Assembly (NCBI GenBank): GCA_001936135.1
Contig: CP012809.1
Coordinates: forward strand, 2,839,501 to 2,903,500
From: Saccharomycopsis fibuligera x Saccharomycopsis cf. fibuligera
Taxonomy: Eukaryota; Ascomycota; Saccharomycetes; Ascoideales; Saccharomycopsidaceae
Direction of reading: 5' to 3'
Length of the DNA: 64,000 bases
Under the pieces are notes generated by a model. It was given only the letters and a program-made list of their open reading frames with translations, was not told the origin of the DNA and ran no database searches. Shown here piece by piece: positions 48,994 to 58,383 of this stretch; within the stretch, counting starts at the first letter, position 1; each line of letters starts with the position of its first letter. Both the position numbers and the translations under genes were made by a program.

Positions 48994-49391
48994 GAGGGGC
49001 AGTGGGGAGGGACTGAGAAAGGGGTATTAGTATTCCCTAATGGCTGGTGAATATTTGTAGCGACCCGGTACAGCTATTTGACAGTCGTGTGTCGTGTGCT
49101 GTCATCCGAGATGTGGTTGATGTTGACTAGTGTCGTTTTCTGTTGATTTTGGATTCTATTGCTGGAGCGAGATTCCTGGATCGCATTCTGCTGACACTGC
49201 GCTTAGTCATCAGGAATGCTGACTAACAGAGCAATATATTGAACTATACGCTTTACCCTTTGCACGTTAAACAATACAACTACACCAAACGTAGATCTAA
49301 ATTGTTGAATATTAACCTATGAATGAATATTTACCTTGAAGATGATCAGCTAGTTACTATATACACACCACTTAGTAACAAGACTAAGCAT
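48994..49391. other. SEC1 upstream region and FUM1 3' flank
   Basis: A 398-nt spacer in a head-to-tail pair. No distinct element or gene was noticed. Confidence 0.5.
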
Positions 49392-50942
49392 CTAATCCTT
49401 TGGACCAATCATGTTTTCTGGAACAACCCACTTGTTGAATTCTTCCTCAGTCAAGACTTGCAATTCCAAAGCACTCTCTTTCAAAGTGATACCTTTCTTG
49501 TGAGCATTTTTAGCAACTTTAGAAGCCTTATCATAGCCAATGTATGGGTTCAATGCAGTGACCAACATCAAAGATTCGTGCAACACTTTAGCAATAGTGT
49601 TTTTGTTGGCTTGAATACCCTCAACACAATGTTGTCTGAATGATCTACTACCTTCAGCAAGCAATTGGACACTTTGCAACAAGTTGTAAATCAAGACTGG
49701 CTTGAAGACGTTCAATTCAAATTGACCGGAGGCACCAGCGAAAGTGATGGTAGAATGGTTACCAAACACTTGAGTGCACACCATAGTCAAAGCTTCATTC
49801 TGAGTTGGGTTGACTTTACCCGGCATAATTGAAGAACCTGGTTCATTCTCTGGCAAAGCCAATTCGCCATAACCACATCTTGGACCAGAACCCAAGTATC
49901 TGATATCGTTAGCGATTTTGTAAAGAGACACAGCAACAGTGTTCAAAGCACCAGAAGCTTCCACAATGGCGTCATGAGCAGCAAGAGCTTCGAATTTGTT
50001 TGGAGCAGCATGGAATTCAAGACCAGTCAATTCGGAAACAGTAGCAGCAATGTCTTTATCCCAGCCCTTTTTAGTGTTCAAGCCAGTACCAACAGCAGTA
50101 CCACCTTGAGCCAAGTATCTTAAGTTGGCCAAACTGGCTTCAACTCTAGCAATACCGTTAGTGACTTGTTGAGTGTAACCAGAAAATTCTTGACCCAAAG
50201 TCAATGGGGTGGCATCTTGCAAGTGAGTACGGCCGATCTTGACAATACTATCAAATTCTTGAGCCTTAGCAGCTAATGCGTCTCTAAGTTTGGTTAATTC
50301 AGGGAGCAACAAGTTTGTAATTTCCGTGACAGCAGCAATGTGCATGACAGTTGGGAAAGTATCATTACTGGATTGAGACTTGTTGACATCGTCATTTGGG
50401 TGCACAGGCTTCTTGGAGCCTTTTACCCCACCCAAGATTTCAATAGCTCTGTTGGAGATCACTTCATTGGCATTCATATTGGATTGAGTACCAGAGCCGG
50501 TTTGGAAAACAACCAATGGGAAATGGTCGGTCAATTTACCTTCGCTGACTTCAGTGGCAGCTTGTTGGATAGCTTTGGCAACATCTGGTTTCAAAGTGCC
50601 GTATTTTTCGTTGACAATAGCAGCGGCCTTTTTAAGGATACCAAAAGATTTGATCAAGGATGGAGGCAATCTAGCAACTGGCTGACCAATGTTGAAGTTT
50701 TGCAAAGAACGTTGGGTTTGAGCACCCCAGTATTTGGAAGACTCAACTTCAATTTCACCAAAAGCATCGGTTTCGACTCTTTTGTTCAAAAGGGAAGAAG
50801 TGAAGTGAAAAGATCTCTTGCTGGCGCTATTGGCAATGGCAATACCAGCAGCAGAAGCAGGGGACTTGACAGAGACAAGTCTGGAGGCATTAGCGAGTCT
50901 GGAGACTCTAAAAGAGGATTTGGCGGCGTTTCTGTAGAGCAT
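49392..50942 (-). CDS. FUM1: Fumarate hydratase (class II fumarase), mitochondrial
   Basis: A 516-residue fumarase converting fumarate to malate in the TCA cycle; in yeasts a processed pool also works in the cytosol and nucleus. The N-terminus is a classical presequence rich in Arg, Ser and Ala ([19 protein letters not shown]). The enzyme starts at about [24 protein letters not shown], with [50 protein letters not shown] and the signature [15 protein letters not shown] near 367-381. Biased codon use, with almost no rare codons, suggests high expression. No second Met lies close to the cleavage region, so dual localisation would need to come from one translation product, as in S. cerevisiae. 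Confidence 0.96.
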   Translation of the reverse strand: MLYRNAAKSSFRVSRLANASRLVSVKSPASAAGIAIANSASKRSFHFTSSLLNKRVETDAFGEIEVESSKYWGAQTQRSLQNFNIGQPVARLPPSLIKSFGILKKAAAIVNEKYGTLKPDVAKAIQQAATEVSEGKLTDHFPLVVFQTGSGTQSNMNANEVISNRAIEILGGVKGSKKPVHPNDDVNKSQSSNDTFPTVMHIAAVTEITNLLLPELTKLRDALAAKAQEFDSIVKIGRTHLQDATPLTLGQEFSGYTQQVTNGIARVEASLANLRYLAQGGTAVGTGLNTKKGWDKDIAATVSELTGLEFHAAPNKFEALAAHDAIVEASGALNTVAVSLYKIANDIRYLGSGPRCGYGELALPENEPGSSIMPGKVNPTQNEALTMVCTQVFGNHSTITFAGASGQFELNVFKPVLIYNLLQSVQLLAEGSRSFRQHCVEGIQANKNTIAKVLHESLMLVTALNPYIGYDKASKVAKNAHKKGITLKESALELQVLTEEEFNKWVVPENMIGPKD

Positions 50943-51837
50943 AATTGTTGATGTTGTCGTCGGTGGTGTGTGTGTAGCTGGCGGAACAAATAACTGACAG
51001 CGTCAACAAGAATCAGCAGCAGAGTCAACCCAGAAAGCCGGAGAATCTTTTCTATATATGTTTATTCTGATGCCATGATGCATCAATCGCCAATTGGCCT
51101 GTGGCCGGCCCTTTCTTCCGCTGCAATCTATTTGACTACTTCGATCACGTGAATGTATAGTTAAGTCTTCAGTCGCTTTAAGTCGAATTAGGAGCCGCGA
51201 TCGGATTAACTGTTGATGCATACAAATGCATTCAGACGCGTAGTAAGCTATGACTCAGCGTGCATAATGCTGCGAGAAGTTTGTAATTGGCAACATGAGG
51301 CTCTCGGGAGGTGATGGTATTTGGTATAAAGTAGAGAGAAATATTTTACAGTAATTTGTATTCTGTTTTAGTTCGTGGTTTTTGTATTGAGGTTAATTGC
51401 TACAAGAGGTTTTCATTTAGGTATACAGCACCAAAACCTATCATACTTGGCAATACCAGCATGTGTAGTATGAACCACATAAATTTGAAGTTGTTCCAAA
51501 TTATGTCTGAAGACCTAGTAGATAAGTTTCTGGTACATGCATCTGTTAACTATCTAGGGAACAGCTATTCACCAACTAGTGGCTAGACAGCGACTTCTAG
51601 TAACCAGAATTAAAAGAATATAGGCAAGAGCAAACATACAATTCTGAGTTCTATTTTGACGTAATCTCAATTCCTATGAACATGAGCACAACACAAGTTA
51701 TGATAAAAATAAATATACTTAAAACTCATTTCTTCCCCATAAATAATACATCCCTTCAAAACCTCCGGCTACTAACTCAAATTGCTAAGCACCTTCGACA
51801 ACAGCAAAACGGCCCCCTCCAGCCATTATTCCTAAAA
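50943..51837. other. FUM1 upstream region and PRP21 3' flank
   Basis: About 0.9 kb. A CACGTG lies near 51146-51151, some 200 nt upstream of FUM1. A 76-codon forward frame at 51356-51586 has no recognisable features. Nothing else stands out. Confidence 0.5.
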
Positions 51838-53469
51838 CTAAAATCTTGGTCCAATTTTATTTTCTTGTTCGTACCGCTGTTTCTTAATAGCTTCTATTTC
51901 TTCCTTACTCAACTGCTTATTAGCCAACTCTTGAGCTGCTTTTGCCGAATTTTTGTATCCATCCCACTGAACCACCTTGGCCCTCTTATTAGCCACATTA
52001 CTATTATTATCTCTCGATGATTGCAGTTGCTGTTTTTGAACATCATTATTTCCACGAAGACGCTTTATATTTTCAAAGACTTCAGCATCGGTCAAATTAG
52101 AACCAGCGTTTTTGTTCAAGTAATTCTGTTTCTCTTGTTCGTAACGCGGATCACGAAGAACAATCTTCATATGCATGTCAAATTTATCCTCGGGAATTAA
52201 CTCTCCAGTAATTGGACTCTTAACATAACCAGCTGGCGCTGGTGCTGAGGTTGACGGGCTTTGAGACTTGCGTGATGGAACATAGGTGTCGGTATACTGT
52301 GATGATTGAGATAATGAAGCGGGGGCAGCTCTTTTCAATCTGGTCTCACCGGCAGATCTAATCTTCATGCCTTTTCTAGGCACCGTGACTCTAGCCGCAG
52401 ATTGACGTTGTTGTTCTTGTTCTTGTTGCTGTGGTGGCCTATTAGGCAACGCTGATGATGATGGTGGCCCTTGTATTTCTGATGCTGTTGTTGTCGCTAC
52501 TGTTGCAGCATATGATGTCCTTTGAGTTTGTGATAAAATTTCTTGATCAAAATCTGGTGGTGCTTCTTCCAACAACGAACTAGCCCTCTTTTGCTGCAAT
52601 GACCGATAAATTAAATCATTCTTGCTTAAAGGTAATGGCAACTCAGAAAATTTATCAAGTTCAGTAAATTCTACGGTTTGCACAATTTTGAAATCGTCCC
52701 AATCAATCGACGCATATTCTAGTCTTTCTTTCTCAAGTCTTTGTTTTTCCTGTAATTTATCATCTTTATCTTTGTAATTGTTCTCGGCAATAAGGTATGC
52801 ACGGGAAAGTATGTCATTAGTAACTTTATAATCACTAGCTACATCACTGTCTTTCCTCACTTGGTTAACTTTGGAAACAATCACAGCTGGTGGGTCAATC
52901 ACTAGCTTATACTGCTGCACGAATTTATTAAACACTGGATTTAAGCGATGACTTTCTTTCAAAAATTCAAACTGTGATTGGTTTTTTTTGAATAAATGTT
53001 TTTTGAACTTATCCAAATACTCGCTAGTATGATTCACAGCATAAAACATTGCTGTAAGCTTTATTGTTTCCAAATCCATAGCATTGACATAAGGTATTTC
53101 AAACAAAAACTTTTGTGGCTCAGGTTTAGGTAATTGGGCTTGTTGTTGTTGAGCAGAATCTTGAAGCGCATCACTTGTCGTTATACCAGCAACATTCTTG
53201 CCCTGTACATTAGTTGTTGATGACAGCATACTTTCCTGCTGCTGCTGTTGCAGCAGCGCAGCAGCTTTTTGTTTATAATCTTGGATGCAAAAATCATAAT
53301 AATTATAGAAAGGGTCTTCTGGCTTCAAAAATGAAAACTTGTCATTGCCTTCTTTCAATAATCTGTTAGCAAACTGTTGACCGTTTCTCGCAATATACCC
53401 AGCGGTTTTCTCTATGGTTTCTTTGACTTTTCCTGGTGGTATAATTGTGCCTTCGGGAACCTGGGTCAT
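51838..53469 (-). CDS. PRP21: U2 snRNP splicing factor Prp21 (SF3A1 orthologue)
   Basis: A 543-residue subunit of SF3a, needed to form the U2 snRNP that recognises the intron branch site. Two SURP modules are visible, KVKETIEKTAGYIARNGQQFANRLL near residues 14-38 with FLKPEDPFYNYY, and ETIKLTAMFYAVNH near 135 with FLKESHRLNPVFNKFVQQYK. The Prp9-binding and IRSAGETRLKR region follows near 363. Unlike the short S. cerevisiae Prp21, it keeps the SF3A1-type segment SPITGELIPEDKFDMHMKI with LRDPRYEQEKQNYL near 415-455, found in metazoan and most fungal forms. It lacks a C-terminal ubiquitin-like domain. Gln-rich linkers separate the parts. The gene is divergent from RPA34. Confidence 0.9.
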   Translation of the reverse strand: MTQVPEGTIIPPGKVKETIEKTAGYIARNGQQFANRLLKEGNDKFSFLKPEDPFYNYYDFCIQDYKQKAAALLQQQQQESMLSSTTNVQGKNVAGITTSDALQDSAQQQQAQLPKPEPQKFLFEIPYVNAMDLETIKLTAMFYAVNHTSEYLDKFKKHLFKKNQSQFEFLKESHRLNPVFNKFVQQYKLVIDPPAVIVSKVNQVRKDSDVASDYKVTNDILSRAYLIAENNYKDKDDKLQEKQRLEKERLEYASIDWDDFKIVQTVEFTELDKFSELPLPLSKNDLIYRSLQQKRASSLLEEAPPDFDQEILSQTQRTSYAATVATTTASEIQGPPSSSALPNRPPQQQEQEQQRQSAARVTVPRKGMKIRSAGETRLKRAAPASLSQSSQYTDTYVPSRKSQSPSTSAPAPAGYVKSPITGELIPEDKFDMHMKIVLRDPRYEQEKQNYLNKNAGSNLTDAEVFENIKRLRGNNDVQKQQLQSSRDNNSNVANKRAKVVQWDGYKNSAKAAQELANKQLSKEEIEAIKKQRYEQENKIGPRF

Positions 53470-53880
53470 TTCGCGACAATTTTATGTAATAAGAGATGGT
53501 TCGATGTAATTAAATATAATGACAGTTGTTATTTTGAATCTGACATCAACAAACAAGAACATCTCCGAACAGCACAGTCGCCTGTATATCCGCCATCGTG
53601 AATTTTTTTGTAAGTACTAAGTGAACCGTTAGTTAAGCAAAAGCGATGTGCACGTGCATCAAGAAAAAATTCATGCATGCGATGGACAGTCTGAATAAAA
53701 AAATAAAAAAAAAAAAAAAAATTTTTTAATGGTATACTATTTTTGGTTTAGCAGAAGCTGAAATTTGTCTCTATTGATGAGCAGAGATCAGACAGACATT
53801 CACGTATATCACTGTCTCTCATAACCTTCATACAACCAACATCAACGGTTTAAAACACACAAATCACACCACAACATACC
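53470..53880. promoter_or_regulatory. Divergent promoter of PRP21 and RPA34
   Basis: A 411-nt spacer with a CACGTG (53651-53656), a 17-nt A run (53705-53721) that merges into an RRPE-like AAAAATTTTTT (53717-53727), and a PAC-like GATGAGC (53776-53782), the last about 100 nt upstream of RPA34. Confidence 0.55.
53717..53782 (+). promoter_or_regulatory. RRPE-like and PAC-like pair upstream of RPA34
   Basis: AAAAATTTTTT (53717-53727) and GATGAGC (53776-53782) resemble the RRPE and PAC elements that jointly drive ribosome biogenesis genes in yeasts. Their order and distance from the RPA34 ATG (99-164 nt) are typical. Function is inferred from family knowledge. Confidence 0.5.
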
Positions 53881-54711
53881 ATGTCTGGAAAACACATTTC
53901 CAACGAATATATTGGCAGCTCTGATGAAGAGCCAGAAGAATATGCCTTCAAGGCCCCAAGAGGCTATCACAAGATTGGTTCATTTAAACCACTCGCTAAT
54001 GTCAAGAACTTACAAGACAAAGAGATTTGGCTCATCAAGGCGCCAAAGAGTTTTAAATTTGAAAATGTGAAATCTCTTCCAATAAGTTTTGACGTCAATG
54101 ATTCTTCCATTGTCGAAGACTCGACCACTAAAAAGACTTACAAGTTGCAAGAAGACATTTTCCAAGAAGCTGAAGCATTAGCTGGACCAGAACAACAGAA
54201 TAGTAGCAGTAAGAAAAGTAAAAAGAAGCAGAAGCAGCAACCATCGGCCAACATAAGTAATAAGTATCGTGTGTTGCAGCCATCCAATAGCAAGAGCAAG
54301 GCAGACACTTTGACAGTATCTTCATTGCCAATTAAGAGATTTTACTCCCTTTCAGAAAATGTGCAGTTGCCAGTGATAAATCACGACAAGGTGTTTGAAG
54401 AAAGACGAGATGTGGAAAAAATCGAAGGCTTAAGATTGAGACATTTTGCAACTGGGTATACGGAAGCTGATTTTGGTAAAGATTTGACTAGAAATCTTGA
54501 TGATTTGTTGGATGGAAAAAGTGCAGAAACTCAACATTCTAGCAAGAAACAAAAGACAAATAGTGGGGAAAGCGTGGACGTTACAAGTGTGCCGCTGACG
54601 AGTGAAGAATCTAAGAAGCCAAAGAAAGAAAAAAAAGACAAGAGTGAGAAGAAAGCAAAGAAGGAAAAAAAGGAAAAAAAGCACAAGAAGGAAAAGAAAG
54701 AGAAGGCTTAA
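53881..54711 (+). CDS. RPA34: RNA polymerase I subunit Rpa34 (A34.5)
   Basis: A 276-residue subunit that forms a TFIIF-like heterodimer with A49 on RNA polymerase I, aiding elongation and RNA cleavage in rDNA transcription. Conserved parts are FKAPRGYHKIGSFKPL near residue 23, EIWLIKAPKSFKFENVKSLPISFD near 49-72, and KRFYSLSENVQLPVINHDKVFEERRDVEKIEGLRLRHF in the second half, matching the yeast form (VWLIKFPS, VPKVEGLKLEHFATGY). The tail is an almost pure Lys/Glu repeat, as in the family. A Lys/Gln-rich insert lies near 105-125. RPA34 is convergent with RRP36, another ribosome-synthesis gene. Confidence 0.92.
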   Translation: MSGKHISNEYIGSSDEEPEEYAFKAPRGYHKIGSFKPLANVKNLQDKEIWLIKAPKSFKFENVKSLPISFDVNDSSIVEDSTTKKTYKLQEDIFQEAEALAGPEQQNSSSKKSKKKQKQQPSANISNKYRVLQPSNSKSKADTLTVSSLPIKRFYSLSENVQLPVINHDKVFEERRDVEKIEGLRLRHFATGYTEADFGKDLTRNLDDLLDGKSAETQHSSKKQKTNSGESVDVTSVPLTSEESKKPKKEKKDKSEKKAKKEKKEKKHKKEKKEKA

Positions 54712-55050
54712 GCTAAGCTTATAATTGAGTCTTGTCTTCTATGCTTTATTATAATCAAGAATTATTCTTCGAAATGTTCTTTAAAATTGTCTCATTGAGC
54801 ATTCTTACCATTTAGCTTATTTAGTTTCTTGTTAGTTTTCTACACATACACATTTATCTTTGTATTATAATATTTGACTGTAATTGCACAAATTGGCTTT
54901 TGAAATCTATCTTACGAGTGACATAGACTGTAGTTAAAATCTTTAGATTTTTAATAAACGTAAATTATATCCCATAGAAAACAAATGAATAAGCAAGCAA
55001 AACAAAAACATATCATATCATAAGAACTAAAACCACTATCATATCCCAAT
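54712..55050. other. Convergent 3' region of RPA34 and RRP36
   Basis: A 339-nt A/T-rich spacer between stops; no gene or distinct element noticed. Confidence 0.5.
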
Positions 55051-55632
55051 TCAATTCTCATCGTTTTTCAAAAACTCCACATTCTTGTATTCTTTACCTA
55101 ATCTCTTCTTACGCTTTCTCTCAATAACCTTATCAACTTGAGACTTCTTCATAGTCTTGAACTTTTCCACTTGAATCATCTTCTTTTGTTCACTGCGCTT
55201 CATGTAATGACCCTGTTTACCTTCTTTAACATCATCCCAATACTTATTCTTCACATCACGTCTCACCTTACTGACAAAATCCTTATTTTTGAGGGAGTCC
55301 ATCTTTGACTTGAGAGCTTTGAGCTGATATTCCAAATCTTCCCTCTCATTGAAACTCAACACTCTACCAGTCTTTGGGTCTTTCAAAATTGATGAAATTC
55401 GCTGAATCTCTTTTTGTCTATAATTATCCAAAAATGCGTAATTCTTTCGCACTTCAGCTTCATTGGCCTTGCCAAATGCTGGGTCAAATCGTATGTCCCC
55501 GAATTTGGATTCTTTGTATTTGGAGGTATCTAAGCCTGGTATCTGTCTGATTTTGCTCACTGGTTCCTTGCAAGAGGATTCTGATGGAGCATGCTTGTTT
55601 TTCTTTTTGTGTTTAATTTCAGGATTTGCCAT
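55051..55632 (-). CDS. RRP36: rRNA processing protein Rrp36
   Basis: A 193-residue protein from the ATG at 55632. Rrp36 acts in the 90S pre-ribosome in early cleavage of pre-rRNA. KKKNKHAPSESS, KIRQIPGLD, DIRFDPAFGKANEAEVRKNYAFLDNYRQKEI, EDLEYQLKALKSKMDSLKNKD, GKQGHYMKRSEQKKMIQVEKF and ERKRKKRLGKEYKNVEF match the conserved C-terminal two thirds of the yeast protein. An in-frame ATG at 55734 would add 34 residues (MRALLLLHYYCAILYIF...), which look like translated leader. The acidic N-terminal 100 or so residues of S. cerevisiae Rrp36 are absent. A PAC-like element lies upstream. Confidence 0.88.
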   Translation of the reverse strand: MANPEIKHKKKNKHAPSESSCKEPVSKIRQIPGLDTSKYKESKFGDIRFDPAFGKANEAEVRKNYAFLDNYRQKEIQRISSILKDPKTGRVLSFNEREDLEYQLKALKSKMDSLKNKDFVSKVRRDVKNKYWDDVKEGKQGHYMKRSEQKKMIQVEKFKTMKKSQVDKVIERKRKKRLGKEYKNVEFLKNDEN

Positions 55633-55764
55633 TTTCTTAACTTTGTTAATATAGTTCCTTTTGGCTTGGGCAGTTTTATTAGAAAAAATGTATAAGATGG
55701 CACAATAATAATGCAATAATAATAATGCTCGCATCTCAAATTATTTTTTTTTTTTTTTCGTTTT

Positions 55765-55797
<33 letters not shown>

Positions 55798-56388
55798 TGA
55801 TGAGCTTCGTTCGGGGCGCACACCAAAGATGCGCGCTTACGCAGCTTTCTGCATACACAAATTGCAAAGAAGTATACTCATAAAAAGTATACGCATAACT
55901 ATGATTAAGATGAAGTGATAACCAAGCACATGTAAGTTTGCGATCCGATAGGAGCTCAATTTCTATTCTCCGAACAATTTTATAGGGCGTTTCACATCTG
56001 TGTTGCAGATTTAATGTCAATGGCAATAATATCACAAGTTGTACAACACGCATGCATGTTGAGTTCAGCTAACGCTTTTGGTCTGGCTATAACATGAATC
56101 TCAAGGAAAGCTGAGTGCTTACTTTTTTGCCCACTTAAGAGAGGAGACTAAAACAGAGAAAATTTATGTTGCTTCGTTGTTTAATAATCCGTATGGGCAT
56201 GTCGTAAACTACAGTTTGATAGAAGCTGATTGGAACATATTAAAATAGCGAGCAAACCCACATAATTCTTTTTATCCATATATATGGAGCTTCCACAATA
56301 CTTTATTGAATATACTAGTGCTATAGACACTAAAAGGTACAGTATACAAGTAAACACATCATACCTCCCCTACTTTCCTGTCTAAAAG
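55633..56388. other. RRP36 upstream region and PEX5 3' flank
   Basis: It contains T runs at 55744-55757 and 55766-55794, then a PAC-like GATGAGCT at 55799-55806, and otherwise no recognised gene. A reverse frame reading the T runs as poly-Lys is an artefact of the repeats. Confidence 0.6.
55799..55806. promoter_or_regulatory. PAC-like element GATGAGCT upstream of RRP36
   Basis: It matches the core of the PAC element (GCGATGAGMT) bound by Dot6/Tod6-type repressors, 167 nt upstream of the chosen RRP36 start. The adjacent 29-nt T run may keep the site free of nucleosomes (inference). Confidence 0.5.
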
Positions 56389-58383
56389 TCAAAACTCAAA
56401 CTCGTTTCTAAACTGATTCAAATCCATATCTGGTTTCACCCGATCGGCCAAATCATGTCTCTCCATACAAATAAATGCCCTTTTTAAACTTTCCAACAAA
56501 CTATTACTTTGGTTCGGACTAATATTGAAAATTTGCCCATCTTTATAATCATTTCCACTATCAGCTACTGCTCCATCGACTTTATGCAAACTAAGTCCTG
56601 CAAGTAAATGCTGAGCAGCCTGCTTGTAGCAACCAATAGCAATGCAACTGACCCCCAAATTATAACGTGCTCTAACAAAACTTGGTTTTAGCCTCAAAGC
56701 TTGGAAATATGCATCTATGGCATCTTCGGCCCTATTGGAGTTGGCCAACGCGGCACCTAGTCTATTCCATAAAATTTCATTTTCTGGTTGAACTTGCAAC
56801 GCCGTGCGGAAACAGTCCACCGTTTTGTCAAACTGCCCGTTAGCGTAAAAAAGTACCCCTAGACCTAACTGCAAATCTGGATCAAGAGCAGCACCTCCCA
56901 CGTTAGCAGCATTAGCATCAGTGCGCACTACTTCAAGGAATGTATTTATCAAAATGTCATTCTTGTCGATATATGGCAGAATCACGGGCGCTGATGATGA
57001 TGCTGATGATGATGACACATCTCCCTTGGCTTTAGTTTCATATTTTTGAAAAATTTCCTCCGAATGAGGATACTTTAGAGCTAGCCATTGTCTTAAATTC
57101 TTTATGGCGGCATTATCAAACCCTTCATTGATGTACCCAATGGACAGATTCATCAACGCAGTCAAATTATTTGGATCAATTTGTAAAGCCTCATAATATG
57201 CACGGAGTCCCAATACTTCTTTCTCATTAGCCGATTGCACTTCCCCCAACTTGATCCATGCATCAAAATGGGTAGCGTCTTGCTGCACTGCTGCCTCAAA
57301 TGCTAAAGCGGCCTCACTTAATTTTGCTCCACTTTGCATCAATTGAAGTCCAATCTCGTATGGGTTGGGCATTGATGCAAACTGGTTTTCTTCCATATTG
57401 GTAAATTTGTACTTGCTGACTGCAACTATAGAGGGATCAGTATCAGCATTGAGATAGTCATCAGAAAGATATGCGTCATGATTGTATAAGTCATCATCAA
57501 TGTCTTTTTGCTTGACATTGTTCCATATTTCTTCAAAAGTGGCATTGAATTCGTCTTCTTCAATGCCAAGGCCACCATCGTTGATATTGGTTTGATCAAT
57601 GTTATGTTTAAGATCACTATTCGAACGTATTTCTTGAACTACTTCGCCATTTGCGTCATCCAAGACTTCTGATATTTTTGCCTTTTCTTGGGAGTTTGAG
57701 TGCATTTCCTTCTCAATATCTTTAAAGTGGTCATCCCAGTTGATGTCCTGGTGGATGTCTTGATGCTGTTGGTTTTGTTGGTACTGTTGTTGAACACCTG
57801 GTTGCATGAGATTACGTTGTTGCATCATTCCAGAGTTTGCAAACATAAGGTTATTCATAAACCGAGGCTGATAAGAAACGTTGCTGCCACCAGCGGCAAC
57901 AGCTAGATCATTAACACCAGAGCGCGGTTGCTGCTGCTGCGGTTGATGGTGGAGATCAAACTCCAGAGACCAATTAGGAGCGTGGTTCTTCAAACCCGTA
58001 GTATGCAAAGGCAGAGCAGATCCAATACTCGTACTGGGACTGCCGCTCCGCTGAGGCTGTAACTGGATACTATTGAGTTCTCTATTAAGCGGCTGCATAT
58101 TGAATGAGTGGTTTCTTTCAAGCGGGGCGCCACCGGTATGGATGCCGCTACTGGCACTGGCACCATTGTTGCCATTGAGAAACTGATTGAATTTTTGAGT
58201 GTCTGCTTGATTCATGGATCTTTCATGGACAATGTTTCTAGTGTCGAGTCCCTGAGGCCCACCGATAAATGCAGAGTTGTTGTTCTTGTGAAGAGCATTG
58301 TCTGAGTTGAGAGAGTGCTTGGAGAACTGGGAGAGTGGGTTCTTGGAGGTAGAACACTCTGAGCCTCCAGCGAAAAGAGACAT
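56389..58383 (-). CDS. PEX5: Peroxisomal PTS1 receptor Pex5
   Basis: A 664-residue import receptor that carries proteins ending in SKL-like signals into peroxisomes and is recycled by ubiquitination. Cys10 (GGSECSTSKNP) is the conserved cysteine monoubiquitinated for recycling. The disordered half has Pex14/Pex13-binding aromatic motifs, WSLEF near 137 and WDDHF near 216, then FEEIWNNV near 288. Tetratricopeptide repeats fill about residues 350-640 (AFEAAVQQDATHFDAWIKLGEVQ, ALMNLSIGYINEGF, LGLGVLFYANGQFDKTVDCFRTAL, NRLGAALANSNRAEDAIDAYFQAL, ARYNLGVSCIAIGCYKQAAQHLL). The length is somewhat above the yeast protein because of Gln-rich stretches. The start at 58383 is set by the conserved MSLFAGGSECS. 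Confidence 0.96.
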   Translation of the reverse strand: MSLFAGGSECSTSKNPLSQFSKHSLNSDNALHKNNNSAFIGGPQGLDTRNIVHERSMNQADTQKFNQFLNGNNGASASSGIHTGGAPLERNHSFNMQPLNRELNSIQLQPQRSGSPSTSIGSALPLHTTGLKNHAPNWSLEFDLHHQPQQQQPRSGVNDLAVAAGGSNVSYQPRFMNNLMFANSGMMQQRNLMQPGVQQQYQQNQQHQDIHQDINWDDHFKDIEKEMHSNSQEKAKISEVLDDANGEVVQEIRSNSDLKHNIDQTNINDGGLGIEEDEFNATFEEIWNNVKQKDIDDDLYNHDAYLSDDYLNADTDPSIVAVSKYKFTNMEENQFASMPNPYEIGLQLMQSGAKLSEAALAFEAAVQQDATHFDAWIKLGEVQSANEKEVLGLRAYYEALQIDPNNLTALMNLSIGYINEGFDNAAIKNLRQWLALKYPHSEEIFQKYETKAKGDVSSSSASSSAPVILPYIDKNDILINTFLEVVRTDANAANVGGAALDPDLQLGLGVLFYANGQFDKTVDCFRTALQVQPENEILWNRLGAALANSNRAEDAIDAYFQALRLKPSFVRARYNLGVSCIAIGCYKQAAQHLLAGLSLHKVDGAVADSGNDYKDGQIFNISPNQSNSLLESLKRAFICMERHDLADRVKPDMDLNQFRNEFEF

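Noticed and set aside
55557-55826. Reverse frame with a poly-Lys run upstream of and overlapping RRP36
   Set aside because: It arises from reading long T runs on the opposite strand; RRP36 uses another frame.
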